From the NCBI GenBank assembly GCA_031272345.1, contig JAISTZ010000038.1:1-26292 (forward strand): 26,292 bases of DNA, in the 5' to 3' direction. The position numbers and the translations under genes are program-made. A model generated the notes under the pieces. That model worked only from the letters and a program-made list of their open reading frames with translations, did no database searches and was not told the origin of the DNA. Position 1 is the first letter of the stretch; every line of letters begins with the position of its first letter. Shown piece by piece: positions 21,524-26,292 of the stretch. The DNA is from Spirochaetaceae bacterium (GTDB taxonomy: Bacteria; Spirochaetota; Spirochaetia; Treponematales; Treponemataceae).

Positions 21524-24500
21524 CTAGTCCAATCCTTCTTCGGTGGTCTCGAAGACCGCCTGGGCCTCGGCCATGCGCTGCCGCTCTTCTTCTTCAAGCC
21601 GCCTGCGCTCGAGGATCTCGTTCATCTGCTCGTCCAGGTCGGTCTCGGTTTCGTCGAAGAGCTTCACGTTCCGGTAGTTCCGTATGCCCGTGCCCGCGGG
21701 AATCAGGTGGCCGATAATCACGTTCTCCTTGAGACCCCGCAGGTTGTCCGTGCCCCCCGCGATGGCCGCGTTGGTGAGCACCCTGGTGGTTTCCTGGAAG
21801 GACGCCGCGGAGATGAAGGAATCGATGTTGAGGGACGCCTTGGTGATGCCCTGGAACATGGGCCGGGCGATCGCCGGCTGGCCCCCTTCCTCGATGACCC
21901 TGGTGTTCTCCGCGTGGAACTTGTATTTGTCCACCTGTTGGCCGTAGATGAAGCTGGTGTCCCCCACCGCCACGATGACCACCTTGCGGAGCATCTGGCG
22001 CACGATGATGCCGATGTGCTTGTCGTTGATGCTGACTCCCTGCATCCGGTACACGTCCTGAATTTCTTTCATAAGATAGTTTTGCAGGGCGTTTTCCCCC
22101 AGGATGTCGAGAATGTCGTGGGGGCTGAGCTGCCCGTCGCAGAGCTGCTCCCCGGCCTCAACCGTGTCCCCATCCCGCACCAGGAGCCGCTTGGTCATGG
22201 GCACCAGGTGCTCGAAGGTCTTGCCGTATTCGTCCACCACGATGACCACCCGCTTGCCCTTGGTGATTCCCTTGAACTGGACGGTCCCGGAAATCTGGGA
22301 GAGCACCGCCGGAGTCTTGGGCTTCCGGGCCTCGAAGAGCTCCGAAACCCTGGGGAGGCCCCCGGTGATGTCGCTGGACTTGGCGGATTCCTTGAGCATC
22401 TTGGCGATGGTGGTCCCCGCGGCGATCTGGTCGTTGTCGCCGATTTGCAGGATTGCGCCGCTGGGCAGGTAGTAGCTGCCCCGCTCGTTCCCGGCCTCGT
22501 CGGTGATGAGCACCCTGGGCTGTTTTGTGTCCAGGTGCAGGTCCGCGATGCGCTTTTCCACCACCCCGGTCTCCCCGTCGATCTCCTCGGTGAGGGTGGA
22601 CCCCACGATGATGTCCTCGAAGTGGGCGTACCCGTCGACCTCGGCGATAATCGGCTCCGAGAAGGGGTCGAAGGTGGCCAGGGCCCGGGCGGCGGGAACC
22701 GCGGCCCCCTCTTTTACCGTGACCGTGGACCCGTTGGGGATTTCGATCTTCTGCTCGCTCCCGGTGATGTAGAGGGTCCCATCCCGGAGGGCGACGTGCC
22801 CGGTGGACTCCGCCGGGACGGGCTTGTTTTTCTTTTCCTGAATGACCGGTGTGCCCTTGATGACCTTGTCCCCGTCGGAGACGAGGAGTTTTACGTCCTT
22901 TCCGGCGGGGTATTCGCTGAGGATACGGGAGACCCGCATGAGCCCCTTCCGGGTGAAGAGCCATTCGCCGTTTTTAAGCTCCACGTGGGTGCCGGAGACG
23001 CCGTTTACCAGGACCGGATACCTGAGCATGATGCGGTTTTCTTCGGTGACCTTGGACGCGGTGCCCCCCACGTGGAAGGTCCGCATGGTAAGCTGGGTGC
23101 CCGGCTGGCCGATCGACTGGGCCGCGATGATTCCCACGGCCTCCCCGATTTCCACGATCTTGTTGTGGGCCAGGTTCCGGCCGTAACACTTGCAGCACAC
23201 CCCGTGCCTGCTCTCGCAGGTGAGGACCGTGCGCATCTTGACCTTCTCTACCCCGGCTTCGTCAATTTTTTGGGCCAGGGCCTCGTCGATGTATTCGTTC
23301 ACGCCGCACAGGATCTCCCCGGTGATCGGGTGTTTAACCCGCTCCAGGGTGAACCTGCCGACGATTCTGTCCTTGAGGGCCTCCACGATGTCGTCCCCGT
23401 CCTTGATGGCCGAGTATTCGATGCCGTTGATCGTGCCGCAGTCGTCCTCGTTGATGACCACGTCCTGGGCGATGTCGACCAGGCGGCGTGTAAGGTAGCC
23501 CGCGTCAGCGGTCTTGAGGGCCGTGTCCGAGAGCCCCTTCCGGGCGCCGTTGGTGGAGATGAAAAACTCGATGACCGAGAGCCCCTCCTTGAAGTTCGCC
23601 CGAATCGGCAGCTCGATGATCTCGCCCCCGGGCTTTGCCATGAGTCCCCGCATCCCGGCGAGCTGCCGGATCTGGTTGCGGCTGCCCCTGGCGCCGGAGG
23701 TGGCCATCATGTAGATCGTGTTGAACCCGTTCTTGTCCTTTTCCAGGTTCTTCATCATGATGTCCGCCAGTTTTTCGTTGGTCTCGGACCAAATGTCGCA
23801 GACCCGGTTGTACCGCTCCTCGTTGGTGATGATTCCGTCGTGGTGCTGCTTTTGTATGGCCGCCACCTCGGTGTTGGCCTTTTCTATCATGCCGGCCTTT
23901 TCAGGCGGGATGATGATGTCTTCCATGGAAATCGTCGCGCCGAAGAAGGTGGCGTATTTGTAGCCCACGGACTTTATGGCGTCGAGCATCTGCACCGTAA
24001 GCCAGGAGCCGTGCTCCCGGTGGACGGCTTCGATGAGCTTCTTGAGCTCCTTGTCCCCCAGGAGCTCGTTCTTGAATTCAACCTCGGCGGGCATCTCCTG
24101 GTTGAACACGAGCCGCCCCGCCGACGTCGTAATCTTCTTGCCGTTGTAGGGCGCTTTTTTAACATGCACCTCGATTTCTTCCTGCCACTTTATGCTGCCC
24201 CACTCGGCGGCCAGGAGTGCCTCTTCTTCGCTTGAAAAACATCTGAGGCGCTCCCCCTTGTTCGGGAGAGTCTTGGTGAGGTAGTAGATCCCCAGGACCA
24301 TATCCTGGGAGGGATAGACAATGGTCTTGCCGTTGGCCGGGTCCAGGAGATTCCGGGCCGAAAGCATGAGAGTCCAGCACTCCATCTGGGCCGCCTGGGT
24401 GAGGGGCACGTGGACCGCCATCTGGTCCCCGTCGAAGTCCGCGTTGAAGGCGTGGCACACCAGGGGGTGCAGCTTTATGGCCTTCCCCTCCACCAGCACG

Positions 24501-25783
24501 GGCTCGAAGGCCTGGATACCCAGCCGGTGCAGGGTGGGCGCCCGGTTCAGCATGACCGGATGCTCCCGGACAACCTCGTCCAGGATGGCGAACACCGAGG
24601 GGTCCTCCTGTTCCACCAGAATCTTGGCCTTTTTGATGTTGAACACGACCTCTTTATCCACGAGCTTCTTCATGATGAAGGGCTTGAAGAGCTCCAGGGC
24701 CATCTTTGTGGGGAGCCCGCACTGCCAGAGTTTGAGCTCCGGACCCACCACGATGACCGACCGGCCCGAATAGTCCACCCGCTTGCCCAGGAGATTCTGC
24801 CTGAATCTGCCCTGCTTGCCCTTGAGCATGTCCGAAATCGACTTGAGGGGCCGGTTCGACGCGCCCTTCACCACCCGCTTGCGCTTTGAGTTGTCGAAGA
24901 GGGCGTCCACCGCCTCCTGGAGCATCCGTTTTTCGTTCCTGATGATGATGTCCGGGGCGGAAAGCTGCATGAGCCGCTTGAGCCGGTTGTTCCGGTTGAT
25001 CACCCGGCGGTAGAGATCGTTCAGGTCGCTGGTGGCGAACCTGCCCCCGTCAAGCTGCACCATGGGCCGCAGCTCCGGGGGAATCACCGGAATCACGTCC
25101 AGGATCATCCAGGAGCACTTGTTCTGGGAGGCCCGGAAATTTTCCACGATTTCTATGCGCTTGAGGAGCCGTTTGTCGCTCTTGGCGCCCTTTTCTATCA
25201 TCCTTGCCCGGAGTTCCCCGGCCAGGTCGTCGAGATTCAGGTTTTCCAGGAGCACCTTTACGGCCTCAGCGCCCATGCCCGCCTGGAAGGAATCCCCGTA
25301 GCGGTCGTGGGCGTCGATGTATTCGTCCTCGGTGAGGAGCTGCATCTTCTTGAGGTCCGTGTCTCCGGGGTCGATGACGATGTATTTTTCGTAGTAGAGG
25401 ACCGACCGGAGGGCCGCCACTTGCAGGTCGAGGAGGAGCCCCATCCGGGAGGGCACCGAGCGGTAGTACCAGATGTGGGAGACCGGCGCCGCCAGCTCGA
25501 TGTGGCCCATGCGCTCCCGCCGCACCTTGAAGTGGGTGACCTCCACCCCGCAGCGGTCGCAGATGATGCCCTTGTAGCGGATCGACTTGAATTTGCCGCA
25601 ATAGCACTCCCATTCCTTTGTGGTGCCGAAGATGCGCTCGCAAAAGAGCCCGTCCTTCTCCGGACGCAGGGTGCGGTAGTTTATGGTTTCGGGTTTTTTT
25701 ACCTCCCCGTAGGACCATGCCCGGATGGTCTCCGGGGAGGCAAGCTTTATCATCAAACTGTCAAAATCCTGAATGTCTCGCAT
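21524..25783 (-). CDS. rpoC: RNA polymerase subunit beta'
   Basis: A 1419-residue protein of normal length for a single-chain beta' subunit. The N-terminal zinc site is Cys60, Cys62, Cys75 and Cys78. The active-site magnesium loop NADFDGD (447-453) carries the three aspartates 449, 451 and 453. The second zinc site lies in T-C-E-S-R-H-G-V-C-C-K-C, and the trigger-loop region has G-E-A-V-G-I-I-A-A-Q-S-I-G-Q-P-G-T-Q-L-T-M-R. AAAAGGAG precedes ATG 25783. It lies 11 bp after rpoB and 6 bp before the ParC-like gene on the same strand. The protein shows no truncation. The frame is very rich in G/C third positions, which creates long antisense open frames over it. Confidence 0.98.
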   Translation of the reverse strand: MRDIQDFDSLMIKLASPETIRAWSYGEVKKPETINYRTLRPEKDGLFCERIFGTTKEWECYCGKFKSIRYKGIICDRCGVEVTHFKVRRERMGHIELAAPVSHIWYYRSVPSRMGLLLDLQVAALRSVLYYEKYIVIDPGDTDLKKMQLLTEDEYIDAHDRYGDSFQAGMGAEAVKVLLENLNLDDLAGELRARMIEKGAKSDKRLLKRIEIVENFRASQNKCSWMILDVIPVIPPELRPMVQLDGGRFATSDLNDLYRRVINRNNRLKRLMQLSAPDIIIRNEKRMLQEAVDALFDNSKRKRVVKGASNRPLKSISDMLKGKQGRFRQNLLGKRVDYSGRSVIVVGPELKLWQCGLPTKMALELFKPFIMKKLVDKEVVFNIKKAKILVEQEDPSVFAILDEVVREHPVMLNRAPTLHRLGIQAFEPVLVEGKAIKLHPLVCHAFNADFDGDQMAVHVPLTQAAQMECWTLMLSARNLLDPANGKTIVYPSQDMVLGIYYLTKTLPNKGERLRCFSSEEEALLAAEWGSIKWQEEIEVHVKKAPYNGKKITTSAGRLVFNQEMPAEVEFKNELLGDKELKKLIEAVHREHGSWLTVQMLDAIKSVGYKYATFFGATISMEDIIIPPEKAGMIEKANTEVAAIQKQHHDGIITNEERYNRVCDIWSETNEKLADIMMKNLEKDKNGFNTIYMMATSGARGSRNQIRQLAGMRGLMAKPGGEIIELPIRANFKEGLSVIEFFISTNGARKGLSDTALKTADAGYLTRRLVDIAQDVVINEDDCGTINGIEYSAIKDGDDIVEALKDRIVGRFTLERVKHPITGEILCGVNEYIDEALAQKIDEAGVEKVKMRTVLTCESRHGVCCKCYGRNLAHNKIVEIGEAVGIIAAQSIGQPGTQLTMRTFHVGGTASKVTEENRIMLRYPVLVNGVSGTHVELKNGEWLFTRKGLMRVSRILSEYPAGKDVKLLVSDGDKVIKGTPVIQEKKNKPVPAESTGHVALRDGTLYITGSEQKIEIPNGSTVTVKEGAAVPAARALATFDPFSEPIIAEVDGYAHFEDIIVGSTLTEEIDGETGVVEKRIADLHLDTKQPRVLITDEAGNERGSYYLPSGAILQIGDNDQIAAGTTIAKMLKESAKSSDITGGLPRVSELFEARKPKTPAVLSQISGTVQFKGITKGKRVVIVVDEYGKTFEHLVPMTKRLLVRDGDTVEAGEQLCDGQLSPHDILDILGENALQNYLMKEIQDVYRMQGVSINDKHIGIIVRQMLRKVVIVAVGDTSFIYGQQVDKYKFHAENTRVIEEGGQPAIARPMFQGITKASLNIDSFISAASFQETTRVLTNAAIAGGTDNLRGLKENVIIGHLIPAGTGIRNYRNVKLFDETETDLDEQMNEILERRRLEEEERQRMAEAQAVFETTEEGLD

Positions 25784-25794
25784 GGCGACTCCTT

Positions 25795-26292
25795 TTAGAA
25801 ATTGGACCCGGACTTGGAGATGAGCTCCTCGTCCCGCTCGGTGAGGGGTATCTGCTTGCCCTTGGCGTCGTAGATGGTGAAGTCCAGGGCCAGGCCCCGC
25901 AGCTCCTGCACGAGCACGTTGAAGGACTCCGGCACCCCCGCCGCGGTGGAGGGCTCGCCCTTTACGATGGACTCGTAAATCTTTGTACGCCCGGTCATGT
26001 CGTCACTCTTGATGGTGAGGAGCTCCTGGAGGGTGTTGGCCGCGCCGTAAGCTTCCAGGGCCCACACCTCCATCTCTCCCAGGCGCTGGCCCCCGAACTG
26101 GGCCTTGCCGCCCAGGGGCTGCTGGGTCACCAGGGAATAGGGCCCCGTGGACCGGGCGTGCATCTTGTCGTCCACCAGGTGGTGGAGCTTCATAAAGTAG
26201 ATGACTCCCACAAACACGTCGTTCTTAAAGGGCTCGCCGGTGCGGCCGTCCCTGAGCCGGGCCTTGGAACTGGGATTGAACCCGGCCTGCTT
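25795..26292 (-). CDS. rpoB: RNA polymerase subunit beta, C-terminal fragment
   Basis: The frame enters from the right edge and ends with TAA at 25795, giving the last 165 residues. It contains the invariant end of beta: G-R-T-G-E-P-F, then Y-F-M-K-L-H-H-L-V-D-D-K-M-H-A-R-S-T-G-P-Y-S-L-V-T-Q-Q-P with L-G-G-K-A-Q-F-G-G-Q-R following, E-M-E-V-W-A-L-E-A-Y-G-A-A and G-V-P-E-S-F-N-V-L. These residues wrap the clamp region of beta'. After the usual end it has about 35 extra residues finishing in K-S-G-S-N-F. The rifampicin region lies outside the window. It is the first visible gene of rpoB-rpoC-parC-like. Confidence 0.97.
   Translation of the reverse strand, partial: KQAGFNPSSKARLRDGRTGEPFKNDVFVGVIYFMKLHHLVDDKMHARSTGPYSLVTQQPLGGKAQFGGQRLGEMEVWALEAYGAANTLQELLTIKSDDMTGRTKIYESIVKGEPSTAAGVPESFNVLVQELRGLALDFTIYDAKGKQIPLTERDEELISKSGSNF

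Noticed and set aside
21017..24235. 1072-codon plus-strand open frame opposite rpoC and the ParC-like gene
   Set aside because: It is antisense to two essential genes, with repetitive V/L/D/H/G composition and no ribosome site or motif; a codon-bias artefact.

Overview
The window looks like a chromosomal segment of a spirochaete, most likely Treponema-like and of moderate to high GC. The evidence is a mitochondrial-type (GFM1-like) EF-G, a FliG-derived protein, a lipoprotein with a loose spirochaetal lipobox, and a ParC-like subunit with an alanine at the quinolone serine position. The genus is an inference; nothing here fixes the species.

Left part (1 to about 12.3 kb) is accessory in character. 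It holds the end of a nitroreductase, a DUF2238-type membrane protein, a family 8 glycosyltransferase, a GPH sugar transporter with a GH3 beta-glucosidase, and a CmpB-like membrane protein. A minus-strand envelope operon follows: a 36-residue secreted or leader peptide, a DUF4421-type beta-barrel, a large lipoprotein and a CPBP membrane protease. A broken BRO-family gene comes next. Two regulatory modules are duplicated here. A 44-bp identical element lies upstream of both the glycosyltransferase and the transporter/glucosidase pair. A different 52-bp promoter plus leader module precedes the DUF2238 and CmpB genes. The envelope operon starts behind four hexamers in perfect 11-bp phase that match the Pho-box pattern of OmpR/PhoB-type regulators.

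Middle part (12.3 to 15.7 kb) has single housekeeping genes (VOC protein, Tag glycosylase, PhnP-like hydrolase). Inserted among them is a two-gene unit: a FliG-like protein lacking the FliF-binding domain and carrying two FliM-N-like motifs, followed by a DUF2200 protein.

Right part (15.7 to 26.3 kb) is core: a RecA-like ATPase translationally coupled to EF-G, a divergent NYN-domain protein, and rpoB-rpoC-parC-like on the minus strand. Good sigma-70 promoters with 17-bp spacers can be read in front of eight genes. At three of them (BRO remnant, PhnP-like, NYN) the -10 box sits 6 to 7 nt before the start codon, so these mRNAs should be leaderless. No tRNA, rRNA, CRISPR or insertion sequence was seen.
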